Source: an uncultured Emergencia sp. (GTDB lineage Bacteria; Bacillota; Clostridia; Peptostreptococcales; Anaerovoracaceae). Taken from it: a stretch of 64,000 nucleotides of DNA. The DNA is taken from contig CAJFTU010000014.1 in assembly GCA_904420065.1 (NCBI GenBank), forward strand, positions 1-64,000, given 5' to 3'. Of the stretch, positions 16,897 through 26,220 are shown piece after piece. The translations under genes and the position numbers were made by a program. Position 1 is the stretch's first letter. Every line of letters starts with the position of its first letter. The notes under the pieces are model-generated. The model searched no databases. It saw only the letters and a program-made list of their open reading frames with translations, and had not been told where the DNA came from.

Positions 16897-16938
16897 AAAA
16901 CAAAACCCAAAAATTTTTGGGTTTTGTTTTTTTTGTTC
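16897..16938 (+). terminator. Terminator of the transcarboxylase-like operon
   Basis: A perfect inverted repeat of 17-bp arms (16897-16930, AT-rich with a CCC/GGG core), followed by a further T run. Confidence 0.85.
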
Positions 16939-16979
16939 CTGTGCTATCATTTGAAGTAGACAAAAAAGAGGAGGGATTT

Positions 16980-17408
16980 ATGAAAAATCTTGATGAAACA
17001 GATGTTAAGATCTTAAACCGGCTGAAACAAAACGCGCGTACTCCGCTGAAAGAGCTGTCTGCGGAGGTATTTCTGACAACTCCGGCGGTTTCAGCCAGAA
17101 TAGAGAAGCTGGAAGCGGAAGGGTATATAAAAGGCTACCACGCGGATCTTGATCTGGAAAAGCTGGGCTACGGCATTCGGGCTTTCATCATGATTACTGT
17201 ACAGCCGGAGGACAGCGGCAAATTCTACGATTTTGTCAGAAAAGAGAAGTGTGTCCTGGAATGCAGTCACATTACCGGCCCGTACTCGATGATTCTGAAA
17301 GTCGCATTTTCATCTACAGGGCTTTTGGACGTATTTTTGGGAAAGCTGCAGGTTTTCGGAAAGACGGAAACACAGGTGGTCTTTTCTACCGTACTGGAGA
17401 GACATTGA
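16980..17408 (+). CDS. Lrp/AsnC family transcriptional regulator
   Basis: A 142-residue protein with an N-terminal winged helix-turn-helix (LDETDVKILNRLKQNARTPLKEL then TTPAVSARIEKLEAEGYIKGY) and a C-terminal RAM ligand-binding domain. These regulators respond to amino acids as octamers or dimers. Start ATG at 16980 follows GAGGAGGG. It lies immediately after the aminotransferase operon and is a plausible controller of it. Confidence 0.9.
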   Translation: MKNLDETDVKILNRLKQNARTPLKELSAEVFLTTPAVSARIEKLEAEGYIKGYHADLDLEKLGYGIRAFIMITVQPEDSGKFYDFVRKEKCVLECSHITGPYSMILKVAFSSTGLLDVFLGKLQVFGKTETQVVFSTVLERH

Positions 17409-17424
17409 ATCGGCGACGGGGGCA

Positions 17425-17456
17425 GCAAAGCGACGAAGCGCTTTGCGCCGCCTTTT
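17425..17456 (+). terminator. Terminator after the Lrp gene
   Basis: GCAAAGCG (17425-17432) pairs with CGCTTTGC (17439-17446), then GCCGCCTTTT. A second weaker stem with a T-rich end follows around 17475-17516. Confidence 0.45.
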
Positions 17457-17558
17457 AACAGCATTAAGAAGCAAAAGGACAGAGAACCTGTTTAAGGGCT
17501 CCCTGTCTCTTTTATATTATCACATGGGAAATACCGGTTGAGTATGTTCACGCATGTT

Positions 17559-18590
17559 TCAAAAAGAAGTGCTTTGCGTTCTTATTTCTGTTCGTCGACC
17601 GGAGGAACCATCTCCACATATCGATTCAGGAGCTCCGGCGTGCTGGTGTAGTAGCGTTTTTTTCTGTTCATGGCGTTGATCTTTGCCATTTCCCCTTCGT
17701 CGAGGGAGAAGTCGAACAGAGCGAAATTGTCCCTGATGTGGGCCGGATTTTTCGATCCGGGGATGACGATGTTGCCACTTTGGATGTGCCAGCGCAGCCG
17801 TTCCGGTGCCCAGCCCGAAACCGTGGCGAAGGCCGGGGTAGTGATGAAATTCTGTGGGAATGCCTGATGCCTTAAGTCTATTGATGCGCCGCCGCATGGA
17901 TCGCCAGTCTGCGATGCCGTCGCTTTCACCCACACAGGCAAAGGTGGCAGGGTCGTTTGCCGTGTAGTCGGAGTGGCCGGTATACTGCATGATTACTGCG
18001 CCGGGACGGTAGATCAGAGCGAAGGCGTTGTAACCTCGTTCAGACAGTCCCAGCGCATGCGGAAAGCTGTCCTGCATAGCGCCTACATAAGCAAAGCCGC
18101 CGCCGGCGCTGCATACGGCAAACTTTTCACCCGGATTGCCTCTGAAGAAGAACAGGCCCGTATCTTCTTTTTCCGGATCTTCTTCCTTTTCCTCGTCAGT
18201 GTAGATATCGTAAAACACAGTTTCACCGGATTCCGCGCGGCTTTTCAGCATATTGACGATTTTCACCGTCTCCTCCGGATCGATGTTGTTGTACCAGGTC
18301 AGCCGGAGACTGCCAAGGGTGTCTCCGCTGTAATAGGCTTCGTCTACGGGAAAAATCAGCCTGCCGTATTCTTCAAAAACCGGATCGTTTATCACTTCAG
18401 TGATCTTCGTATCCACTGTGCAGGGTTCGCTGGTATTCTGTTCGGGCTGCATGGAATTTCCTCCTTCCAATTCCTGCTGAACAGGTTCTGGCTTTTCTCC
18501 GTTGTCAGTTTGGCCGTTTTCTCCTGCGCCGCATCCGGCGAGACAGAGAAAAGCGCACAGAGTCGCGGCAAGAAGCGCTCTCTTCGCCAT
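17559..18590 (-). pseudogene. Lipoprotein alpha/beta hydrolase joined to an aldo-keto reductase tail
   Basis: The 5' part encodes a lipoprotein signal (LCLAGC), a linker and an alpha/beta-hydrolase segment (GGGFAYVGAMQDSF, then YPGLRHGFGLGTGT near the catalytic histidine) similar to BD-FAE/acetyl esterase proteins. Near 17800 the similarity stops. From there to 17582 a different minus-strand frame encodes the C-terminus of an aldo-keto reductase (LRWHIQSGNIVIPGSKNP, then RDNFALFDFSLDEGEMA). The hydrolase frame runs through this out of phase to a stop at 17559. The segment just before the joint also seems to lack the hydrolase core with its nucleophile. This looks like a deletion chimera; the lipoprotein could still be secreted. 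Confidence 0.7.
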
Positions 18591-18822
18591 CTCTTCACCT
18601 CCTCTTTAGGTTTGCCTTTATTATAGAAAAAACCGCCGCCGGGCAGAAGTCTCCGTTCGTTATGGAGTATATACCGGCAGGTTTACAGCCGGCATATGGA
18701 CGCTTTGGGGAAATTAGAACCATTACTCTTCGGGGAAAGCGGTAGCATATTTTTTGTGCGTAATTTATAATGGATGGACAGAAGGATATGTGTTCGGCTG
18801 TTTGTAAGAGAAGGAGAAGGCC

Positions 18823-20466
18823 ATGATTGACAAAGTTCGGATGTACGATAATATGAAGAGGTTGGTCGGGGTTCCCGGTGTGTCCGGAACCCCTGCGGAA
18901 AAGGAGACGGCGTATAAGATTCAGGAACTTCTGCTGGAAATTCCCTATTTTCAGCAGCATCGGGAAAAGGTGAAGTTGGTACCTGTCGCAGACGATTCCC
19001 TGGGACGCAGCATTGTTACGGCTTATCTGCAATGCTGTCCGGAGAGCAGAAAGACGGTGATTCTGACGGGGCATTACGACGTAGTGGATGTGGAGGAATA
19101 CGGAAATCTCAAAGATATCGCCTACGATACAGAAGAAATAACCCGGCGCATCGGAGAGCTTCCTCTCGATGAGGACAGCCTGCGGGATCTGGAGAGCGGA
19201 GAGTGGATCTTTGGCAGAGGTACGGCGGATATGAAGTTCGGTCACGCCCTGTGTCTGGAACTGCTTCGCTATTTTTCCGAGGAAGGCAGGGAAACTCTTT
19301 GCGGAAACCTGCTGTACGCAGCCGTGTGCGGCGAAGAGACCAATTCGGAGGGGATGCTGCAGGCGGTGCCGTTCTTCAATCAGTTCGCCGAAGAGACCGG
19401 CGCGGAATACGAGGCTCTGCTTCTGACCGAATGCTATATGCCGGAAGATCAGGCCGGAGATTCCCGTCGATATGTGCATATGGGGGCATCGGGAAAGGTC
19501 ATGCCGATGTTTTTCTGCGCCGGTGAAGCTTCCCACGGCGGAGAGCCGTTTCTCGGCATAGATCCCAATCTGATTGCCGCACGGATCTACGAAAAGCTGC
19601 ACATGAATGTGGACTTCTGTCAGAGCTCCTGCGGGGAGGTTACGCCGCCGCCGGTCTGCCTGAAGAGCCAGGATCTGAAGACGGTGTATTCCGTATCCAC
19701 GCCTCTTTACGCCGTGTCCTATTACAATCTGGTAACGGTAGATCTGGAGCCGGAAGCGCTGATGGAGTCGCTCTGCCGGATTGCGGAGGAGAGCTTCAAA
19801 GAGGCCCTCGGATTTATCGAGGAGAAGAGCAGAGTTTATGAGAAAAGATTCGGCGTTCGGCCGGCCCGCTGTTCCATCGAGCCGTCGGTAAAGTCCTTCC
19901 GCCAGCTCTACAGAGAGGCGGAAGCCGCTTTCGAAGGCGATCTGTCGGGATACCTCAAAGCGCTGACGGAGGAATGGCGCAGTGAAAACACAGAGCTTCA
20001 GGACATCGCCGTCAGACTGGTCAAGCGGCTCTACGAGTTGTCTCCGGACAAGCGGCCTGCCGTCATCGTCTCCATTATCCCACCGTACTATCCGGACGTG
20101 TATCCGGACAGAAAGAGCGAAAAGGGAAGCCGTCTGGCCCGGTGCGTAGATGAGATTATCGCTTATGCGGAGGAAACCTACGGTGAAACGCTGGAGTGGA
20201 AGGATTACTATATGGGTATTTCAGATTTGAGCTACACCGGCCTGGACGAGGACAAGGATTTCAGCGGCCTGTTTGAAAATGTGGCGGGAGCCGGTCTGAT
20301 CTATTCTCTCCCGGAAGCGGATCAGAAGAAATTTTACGTTCCGGCCATCGTGCTGGGCGGCAGCGGAAAGGATTTTCACAAGTACACGGAGCGGCTGGAG
20401 CGCCGTTACAATTTCGATATCCTTCCGGATCTCTACATCCGGTTGATCGAAAAACTGTTGGGTTGA
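18823..20466 (+). CDS. M20 family peptidase, RocB-like
   Basis: A 547-residue cytosolic metallopeptidase of the RocB branch of M20. Zinc ligands are visible in GHYDVVDV, GTADMKFG and CGEETNSEG, and ASHGGEPFLGIDPN marks the lid domain. Length agrees with RocB, which is linked to arginine use in Bacillus, though its exact substrate is not settled. AGAAGGAGAAGGCC precedes the ATG. It is transcribed alone, ending at the terminator at 20506, and may hydrolyse peptides or acylated amino acids. Confidence 0.85.
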   Translation: MIDKVRMYDNMKRLVGVPGVSGTPAEKETAYKIQELLLEIPYFQQHREKVKLVPVADDSLGRSIVTAYLQCCPESRKTVILTGHYDVVDVEEYGNLKDIAYDTEEITRRIGELPLDEDSLRDLESGEWIFGRGTADMKFGHALCLELLRYFSEEGRETLCGNLLYAAVCGEETNSEGMLQAVPFFNQFAEETGAEYEALLLTECYMPEDQAGDSRRYVHMGASGKVMPMFFCAGEASHGGEPFLGIDPNLIAARIYEKLHMNVDFCQSSCGEVTPPPVCLKSQDLKTVYSVSTPLYAVSYYNLVTVDLEPEALMESLCRIAEESFKEALGFIEEKSRVYEKRFGVRPARCSIEPSVKSFRQLYREAEAAFEGDLSGYLKALTEEWRSENTELQDIAVRLVKRLYELSPDKRPAVIVSIIPPYYPDVYPDRKSEKGSRLARCVDEIIAYAEETYGETLEWKDYYMGISDLSYTGLDEDKDFSGLFENVAGAGLIYSLPEADQKKFYVPAIVLGGSGKDFHKYTERLERRYNFDILPDLYIRLIEKLLG

Positions 20467-20505
20467 CGGGAGAAAACGGCGCACTGTAAAATATGAACAT
20501 ACGAA

Positions 20506-20548
20506 GGCAGCCTTGCGGCAGAAAATGTCGCGGGGCTGCCGCTTTTTT
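20506..20548 (+). terminator. Terminator of the RocB-like gene
   Basis: GGCAGCC (20506-20512) pairs with GGCTGCC (20534-20540), with extra internal pairing, then GC and six T residues. Confidence 0.75.
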
Positions 20549-20692
20549 GCGGCGCCGCCGGCGATAAACTTAATTTAGATTTAACATTCATATGATGTAG
20601 AATTAACCGTGCTCTTATATAATGAAAAACATTGTACTTCTTTCGGCCGCTTTGAAAATTACCCCATTTTTGTGAAAGAAGGAACGCATTCT

Positions 20693-21439
20693 ATGAATAA
20701 GGGAAGTAGTTATATGAGCAGCGAACACGAAATTGTCCGCCAGGTCTGTCTGGCAAAGGACGATCCCGATGCAGCGGACCAATTCATCCGCGACTATATG
20801 CCTTTTATACGGTCGGAGACATCCAGATTTCTGCAGCGTTTTCCTTCGGCGGAATACGATGATGAACTGTCGGTGGCCATGATGGCTTTTCACGAAGCGA
20901 TAACGGGATATGCCAAAGGCCGCGGAGCTTTTCTCCAATATGCGGCTATGCTGATACGCAATCGTCTGATCGATTATCACCGGAGGGAAAAGCGGCACAG
21001 AGGCAATCTCTCTATGGATGTGCCGGCAGAAGAAGAGGACAGGACCATCGGAGAAACGTTGGCCGGAGAAGGGGATCACGGCGAAGAACTGATTCTGCGA
21101 GAAGCAACCCGTGCGGAGATTGAAGCGTTCTCCCGGAAACTCACCGGTTTTGGCTTTTCTCTTTCGGACATAGCCGACAACTGCCCGCGGCAGAAACGGA
21201 CCATCGCCGTCTGCCAGAAGGCGATGGCCTGCGCTGAAAAAAATCCGGATATTGCAGCCGATCTGCTGAGGACAAAACGGCTGCCCGTTGCGCGCCTTTC
21301 CCTTGAAAACGGCATCGAACGAAAGACGCTGGAACGCCACAGAAAATACATAATCGCACTGATTCTGATCTGTTCCGGCGAATTTGAGATTATACGGGGA
21401 CACCTTAAACAGGTGCTGAAAGGAGGAGCGTCAAAGTGA
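20693..21439 (+). CDS. sigI: RNA polymerase sigma factor SigI
   Basis: A 248-residue sigma-I-like factor. The region 2 stretch is recognisable as EYDDELSVAMMAFHEAITGYAKGRGAFLQYAAMLIRNRLIDYHRREKRH, and the C-terminal half carries the SigI-specific domain (LPVARLSLENGIERKTLERHRKYIIALILI). Starts at 20693 or ATG 20714 are possible; the first has GAAGGA upstream. The gene overlaps the RsgI-like gene by GTGA. SigI factors in Clostridia respond to extracellular signals through membrane anti-sigma factors. Confidence 0.9.
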   Translation: MNKGSSYMSSEHEIVRQVCLAKDDPDAADQFIRDYMPFIRSETSRFLQRFPSAEYDDELSVAMMAFHEAITGYAKGRGAFLQYAAMLIRNRLIDYHRREKRHRGNLSMDVPAEEEDRTIGETLAGEGDHGEELILREATRAEIEAFSRKLTGFGFSLSDIADNCPRQKRTIAVCQKAMACAEKNPDIAADLLRTKRLPVARLSLENGIERKTLERHRKYIIALILICSGEFEIIRGHLKQVLKGGASK

Positions 21440-22146
21440 AATATCTGGTCGTGGAATGCTGCCCCGGCTATGCGGTTCTTCTCGACGAGCAGGGCCTCTT
21501 CGTAAAGGCTGCCAACTTTAACTATACCGTAGGTCAGACGGTGGAAGACCCGGTGTTGATGAAAGCTCCCCGGGAAGAGAAGAAAAAGAGGCGATGGCTG
21601 GGAGGCATTGCCGCCGCAGCCGCGTGCGTGATGATTGTGCTGGGGAACGGCTACTATCAGGAGTATGTCACATCTTATTCATCCATATTCCTTTCCATAA
21701 ACCCCGAGGTGCGGATGGAGCTGAACCGACATGGTGAGGTTGTGGAGCTCACCGGTGAAAACGAAGACGGCAGAGTGCTGATAGAAGGATACGATGCCGA
21801 GGGGAAAGATAAGCTGATCGTATCCGACGAACTGATCGACCGCGCCATCGAAATGGGATTTCTGAAGGAAGGGGATCAGGTTGCCTTCTCTATAAATGCG
21901 CCGGAAGAATCCCTGTTTCGGGAATACGGAAAGGAGCTTCGAGACGAAGTCAACGCTCACTTGAGGGATAAGCTGGCCGTAATGGTGCTGGTGATGGACT
22001 ACCATCAAACGGGAGGCGCCGTACCTGAGGTTCAGAGTGACGAAGGGGAGAGAGAAGGGGGAAAAGAGGAAACGGTTAAAGAGGAAGCAGCCGGGGATTC
22101 TGACTACGGAACAGGCGGTTCCGACTACGGAGACAGAGACGATTAA
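21436..22146 (+). CDS. RsgI-like membrane anti-sigma factor
   Basis: A 236-residue protein with an N-terminal RsgI anti-sigma domain of about 50 residues (YLVVECCPGYAVLLDEQG, then VGQTVEDPV), one transmembrane helix at about 54-72, and an outside domain beginning with SIFLSINPEVRMELNRHGEVVELTGENEDG. It ends in an acidic SDYGTGGSDYG-like tail. GTG start overlaps the sigI stop; AGGAGG precedes it. It should hold SigI at the membrane. The outside part has no recognisable carbohydrate-binding module, unlike cellulosome RsgI proteins. Confidence 0.85.
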   Translation: MKYLVVECCPGYAVLLDEQGLFVKAANFNYTVGQTVEDPVLMKAPREEKKKRRWLGGIAAAAACVMIVLGNGYYQEYVTSYSSIFLSINPEVRMELNRHGEVVELTGENEDGRVLIEGYDAEGKDKLIVSDELIDRAIEMGFLKEGDQVAFSINAPEESLFREYGKELRDEVNAHLRDKLAVMVLVMDYHQTGGAVPEVQSDEGEREGGKEETVKEEAAGDSDYGTGGSDYGDRDD

Positions 22147-22242
22147 AAAAATTTTCATATTTTTTTCCGTTACCCCGATTTTCTGAATTATCCTGCGTAG
22201 TCTGTCTGTATAAGCCACAGTAAGCAAAGAAGGAGAACAGAA

Positions 22243-23292
22243 ATGAAAAGAAGAATGTTAACGGCAGTAATTTTATTGACCCTGACGGCGGCAGTCCTCT
22301 TTACCGGCTGCGGCGATTCGACAGCAGAGGGTGAGGCAAAGGCGGAAGGAGTCGGAACCATTACCCTGAGCGTCAATCCTCAGGTACAGATCGAATACGA
22401 CGACGAAGGAAAGGTGGTTTCTCTCACCGGAGCCAATGACGACGGAGAAAAGATCGTGTCTTCCTATCCGGATTATATCGGAAAGGAATGCGACGATATT
22501 CTGGAGGATCTTATCGAAGCGATATACGAGCAGGGATTTTTTGACGGAAAAATCGATGGAAACGCCAGACCGATTCTGATTCAGCTGGAACCGGGTTCGG
22601 TGGTTCCGTACGACGACTTTCTTGAGGAGCTGAAAGACGAGTGCGACTATACGGCAGATAACCTGAAACTCACTTCGGATGTGTTTCTGATCGACGGCGA
22701 CGACTATGACGAGAAATACACGACGGCTGATCAGAAGTCTCACTACATTACATTGGAAAAAGCTAAACAGATCGCCCTCGCTCAGGCCAATGTAAAGGCG
22801 GCCAACGCGGTCTTTGCCGACAGAGAGTTCGACTTTGACGACGGAAAAGCGGTATACGAGCTGGAATTCAGAGCCGGAGGCGTTAAGTACGAGTACAGCA
22901 TAGACGCGCTGACGGGAAGGATTCTCGAAGCGGAACGCAGCAAAATCAAGAAAACCGTGAAGAAAAACACATCCGGCAGCAGTAACAGCACGAGCGGAAG
23001 CAGCGCAGGAAGCAGCGGAAATGCCGGATACGGCAGCGGAAGCTACGGCAACACCAATTACGGAAACAGCGGTTACGGCGGAGGCAGCAGCTCCTCGGGA
23101 GGTACCGGAAGCAATACCAACTATTCCAACTACGGTGGGAACGGCAGCAACAACAGCGGTAACAGCAGCAGCGGAAACAGCAACTACGGCGGCAACAGTA
23201 ACTATGGCGGAAACAGCAACTACGGAAACAGCTCTAATTACGACGACGGCGGCAGCAATTACGACAATGGGAACAGCGGTTATGACGATTGA
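22243..23292 (+). CDS. Lipoprotein with RsgI-like and PepSY domains and a Gly/Ser/Asn/Tyr tail
   Basis: A 349-residue lipoprotein: signal peptide with lipobox LFTGC, then ITLSVNPQVQIEYDDEGKVVSLTG, which copies the external domain of the upstream anti-sigma factor. A PepSY domain follows (ITLEKAKQIALAQA to YEYSIDALTGRILEAE), and a tail of about 110 residues consists almost only of G, S, N, Y and D in SNYGG-like repeats. The tail may bind the cell wall or self-associate. AAGGAG precedes the ATG. Co-location with sigI suggests it is a partner or decoy in extracellular sensing. Confidence 0.75.
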   Translation: MKRRMLTAVILLTLTAAVLFTGCGDSTAEGEAKAEGVGTITLSVNPQVQIEYDDEGKVVSLTGANDDGEKIVSSYPDYIGKECDDILEDLIEAIYEQGFFDGKIDGNARPILIQLEPGSVVPYDDFLEELKDECDYTADNLKLTSDVFLIDGDDYDEKYTTADQKSHYITLEKAKQIALAQANVKAANAVFADREFDFDDGKAVYELEFRAGGVKYEYSIDALTGRILEAERSKIKKTVKKNTSGSSNSTSGSSAGSSGNAGYGSGSYGNTNYGNSGYGGGSSSSGGTGSNTNYSNYGGNGSNNSGNSSSGNSNYGGNSNYGGNSNYGNSSNYDDGGSNYDNGNSGYDD

Positions 23293-23977
23293 TGAGAAAA
23301 GACCGGCGTCTTTCCGGCACGAGCTGAAGCACCAGATCAACCTGAGGGAAGATCTGGTGCTTTCTCAAAGGCTGCGGAAAATCTTCGACCATGATGACAG
23401 CGCGGGTTCAGACGGTTCTTATCAGGTGACCAGCCTTTACTTTGACGATCCCTATGACCGGGTTCTCAACGAGAAGATCAACGGCACCGACAGAAGAGAG
23501 AAGTTTCGCCTTCGATACTACGGAAGCGATCTGGGCTTTATTCGTCTCGAGAAGAAGTTCAAGAAAAACGGTCTGTGCGGAAAGTACAGCGAAGTGATAA
23601 GCCGAGAGCAGGCGGAGCAGCTGATCGGAGGAGATTTTGCCTTCCTTCAGAAAGGCGGCCTGCTGTTTAAGGAGTTTTACAGCAAACTGAAGGGACAGGC
23701 GCTCAGGCCGAGAACCATCGTGCGGTATCAGCGCGAGGCGTTTGTGTTTCGGCCGGCCAACGTGCGCATTACGGTGGACCGGGACATTCGCAGCGGGCTT
23801 TCCCGACTGGATTTTCTTCGGACAGATGGGCCGTTTTTGCAGGTCGGCGCCGGATACAGCGTGCTGGAGATAAAGTATGATGAATTTTTGCCGGATCTGG
23901 TACGCAAAGCCGTGCAAATTCCGGGAAGACAGGCTGCCGCCTGCTCAAAATACGCTTTGTGCCGCAGGTTTGACTGA
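23282..23977 (+). CDS. VTC-domain protein (polyphosphate polymerase-like)
   Basis: A 231-residue protein of the VTC superfamily, a tunnel-shaped triphosphate-handling fold. It shows the family pattern FRHELKHQI at the start, TSLYFDD, KFRLRYYG, RLEKKFK, IVRYQREAF and VLEIKYDEFLP, with the many basic and acidic tunnel residues. It begins 11 bp inside the preceding lipoprotein gene, so translation is probably coupled. In bacteria this family is often found next to DUF4956 and CotH genes, as here. Whether it makes polyphosphate is untested. Confidence 0.8.
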   Translation: MTIDEKRPASFRHELKHQINLREDLVLSQRLRKIFDHDDSAGSDGSYQVTSLYFDDPYDRVLNEKINGTDRREKFRLRYYGSDLGFIRLEKKFKKNGLCGKYSEVISREQAEQLIGGDFAFLQKGGLLFKEFYSKLKGQALRPRTIVRYQREAFVFRPANVRITVDRDIRSGLSRLDFLRTDGPFLQVGAGYSVLEIKYDEFLPDLVRKAVQIPGRQAAACSKYALCRRFD

Positions 23978-23999
23978 ACGGCAGAACGGGAGGAAGCTG

Positions 24000-24671
24000 A
24001 TGACATTTCGGGATATTTTCAAATCCGATTTTCTGGAAAACATGGCCGGCGCATCGATGCTGGATATGGCAGCAGCCCTGACCCTTTCTTTTTTGTTGGG
24101 GTTGTTTATCTTTTTCATCTACAGAAAAAGCTACAGCGGCGTGATGTACTCAGCCAGTTTCGGCATAAGCCTGGTGGCGATGGCCATGATCACCTGTCTG
24201 CTGATCACCACGGTGGTCAGCAATGTGGTGCTGTCTCTGGGTATGGTCGGCGCTCTTTCCATAGTCCGTTTTCGAACGGCGGTAAAGGATCCGCTGGATA
24301 TCGTATTTTTGTTTTGGAGCATCGCCGCAGGCATCGTGCTGGCGGCAGGCATGCTTCACTTTGCCGTATTCGGCAGCGCCTTTATCGGTGTGGTGCTGAT
24401 CGTCTTTGGAAGAAACCGGATCGTGGATTCGCCGTACATCCTCATGATCCACTTGGCCGACGGGGAGTCGGAAGAGAGAACACGAGCCTTTATCCAAGGG
24501 CGGGTGCGTAAACTGAGTCTGAAGAGCAAAACCGTAGAGGCCGGGCAGATTGAGCTCAATTACGAGATTCGCCTGAAAGAAGGGGAGAGCGGCTTTGTCA
24601 ATGAGCTGGAGGCTATGGAAGGGGTACGTCACGTGGTTCTGGTATCCTATAATGGAGATTACATGGGATAG
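24000..24671 (+). CDS. DUF4956 membrane protein
   Basis: A 223-residue protein with four or five N-terminal hydrophobic helices and a cytosolic C-terminal domain of about 80 residues. The GMVGALSIVRFRTAVKDPLDIVFLFWSI stretch is the hallmark of DUF4956. ATG at 24000 follows GGGAGGAAGC. It sits between the VTC-domain and CotH genes, seven bases before the latter. The trio is a recurrent association, suggesting a membrane complex of unknown role. Confidence 0.8.
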   Translation: MTFRDIFKSDFLENMAGASMLDMAAALTLSFLLGLFIFFIYRKSYSGVMYSASFGISLVAMAMITCLLITTVVSNVVLSLGMVGALSIVRFRTAVKDPLDIVFLFWSIAAGIVLAAGMLHFAVFGSAFIGVVLIVFGRNRIVDSPYILMIHLADGESEERTRAFIQGRVRKLSLKSKTVEAGQIELNYEIRLKEGESGFVNELEAMEGVRHVVLVSYNGDYMG

Positions 24672-24677
24672 CAAACT

Positions 24678-26102
24678 ATGCTGAAATCAAAACACATCGA
24701 TAAAATCTGCATTGCCGCCATGGCGGCGGCGATTCTGCTGACCACCGCTATGCTGTTTGGCGAATCTCTCGGCATCCGGCGGGCCAGCGCCGAACCGGAG
24801 TACGCGGATCGTCTGTTGGACGGCAGCAGGGTACATCAAATAGATATTCAGATAGAGGATTGGGAGGCCTTTTTAAAGGAAGCGGAAAAAGAAGAGTATG
24901 CGGTCTGCAGCGCGGTGATCGACGGAGAGCGCTTTCGACAGATTGGAATTAGAACAAAAGGAAACAACTCCCTCCACCTGACAAAGGAATACGGGGCGGC
25001 AAGATACAGCCTTAAGCTGGAATTTGATCACTATGTGGACGGAGGAAATTATCACGGTTTGGACAAACTTTCTCTGGACGCTTCTTTTCAGGACAACAGC
25101 TACATGAAGACCTTTCTCACCTACGATATGATGGCCTTTATGGGCGTGCCGACACCTCTGTGCAGCTATACATGGGTGAGGGTCAACGGAGAAGACTGGG
25201 GCTTGTTTCTCGCTGTAGAAGAACCGGAAGAAGCCTTTGCGCGCAGAAATTTCGGCAGGAATCACGGACAGCTGTATAAACCGGATTATCTGTCTCTCGA
25301 CGATGAGAACAGCGACGTGGCGCTCCGGTATACCGGCAGCGATCCCGACCGCTATGAAAATATCTTTCGCAACGCTAAGTTCGAAATTGATGCCGGCGAT
25401 AAGCGAAGAGTAATTGATGCCCTCCGAAAGCTTTCCGAGAAAGAAGATCTGGAAAGCTGCCTCGATGTGGACGAAATTCTGCGGTATTTTACCGTGCAGG
25501 TGTTTGTCATGAACTGGGACAGCTATCTGGGCTATACAGGACACAACTACTATCTGTACGAAGAGGGTGGAAAGCTGTCCATCCTGCCATGGGATTACAA
25601 TCTTGCTTTCGGTACATATTCTCTCGGTATGCCGGAACCGGAGGAGGACTCGGAAGTTCTGATCAATTATCCCATCGATACCCCGGCTCCCGGCAGTGTG
25701 ATGACAGAACGGCCGCTCTATCACCACCTGATGGAGCAGGAAGAGTATTTTTCACGGTACCACCGGTATTTCGAACAGCTGATCGAAGATTATTTCGAAA
25801 GCGGCCGGTTTGAAAAAAAGCTGGAAGAGACGGTTGAGATGATCTCGCCGTATGTAAAGGCTGATCCTACTGCCTTCTGCAGTCAGGAAGATTTTTATCT
25901 GGCAGCCGATACGCTGCGGCAGGTTTGCCTTCTCAGGGCGCAAAGCGTGCGGAAACAGCTGGGGGGAATCCTTCCGTCCACCTTTGCCGAACAGGAAGAG
26001 TTCTCCGGAAACTATGTGGATGCATCTTCTGTCGACCTTTACGATCTGGGAACCTTTGAAGATTTGGAATCCGCGCCCAAGCTTTCGGAAGTCTTCTCCT
26101 GA
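24678..26102 (+). CDS. CotH-family (secreted kinase-like) protein
   Basis: A 474-residue protein with an N-terminal transmembrane or signal segment (IAAMAAAILLTTAMLFG) and a CotH protein-kinase-like domain: RTKGNNSLHL, YSLKLEFDHY, LDKLSLDASFQDNSYMKTFLTYD, GLFLAVEEPEEAF and the metal motif SILPWDYNLAFG. Bacillus CotH phosphorylates spore-coat proteins; non-spore homologues are common on surfaces. Possible targets nearby are the Ser/Tyr-rich lipoprotein tail. It is the last gene before a bidirectional terminator. Confidence 0.85.
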   Translation: MLKSKHIDKICIAAMAAAILLTTAMLFGESLGIRRASAEPEYADRLLDGSRVHQIDIQIEDWEAFLKEAEKEEYAVCSAVIDGERFRQIGIRTKGNNSLHLTKEYGAARYSLKLEFDHYVDGGNYHGLDKLSLDASFQDNSYMKTFLTYDMMAFMGVPTPLCSYTWVRVNGEDWGLFLAVEEPEEAFARRNFGRNHGQLYKPDYLSLDDENSDVALRYTGSDPDRYENIFRNAKFEIDAGDKRRVIDALRKLSEKEDLESCLDVDEILRYFTVQVFVMNWDSYLGYTGHNYYLYEEGGKLSILPWDYNLAFGTYSLGMPEPEEDSEVLINYPIDTPAPGSVMTERPLYHHLMEQEEYFSRYHRYFEQLIEDYFESGRFEKKLEETVEMISPYVKADPTAFCSQEDFYLAADTLRQVCLLRAQSVRKQLGGILPSTFAEQEEFSGNYVDASSVDLYDLGTFEDLESAPKLSEVFS

Positions 26103-26142
26103 CCGGAGAAACTTCTGTTGCGGACCAATAAAAAAGAAGAAA

Positions 26143-26193
26143 AAAAGGGCAGAAGGCCGGCCGCGGGATTGGCGGCCGGTACTTCTGCCTTTT
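26143..26193. terminator. Bidirectional terminator between cotH and dppF
   Basis: GCAGAAG (from 26149) with an inner CCGGCCGC/GCGGCCGG stem closes with CTTCTGC, flanked by A residues on the left and CTTTTT on the right. It serves both convergent operons. Confidence 0.8.
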
Positions 26194-26220
26194 TATGGGA
26201 AAAGAAATTATCAGACGGGA

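Noticed and set aside
22273-23340. Long minus-strand reading frame opposite the SigI-linked lipoprotein
   Set aside because: It is the antisense shadow of a repetitive Gly/Ser/Asn/Tyr region; the plus-strand gene has signal peptide, domains and a ribosome binding site.
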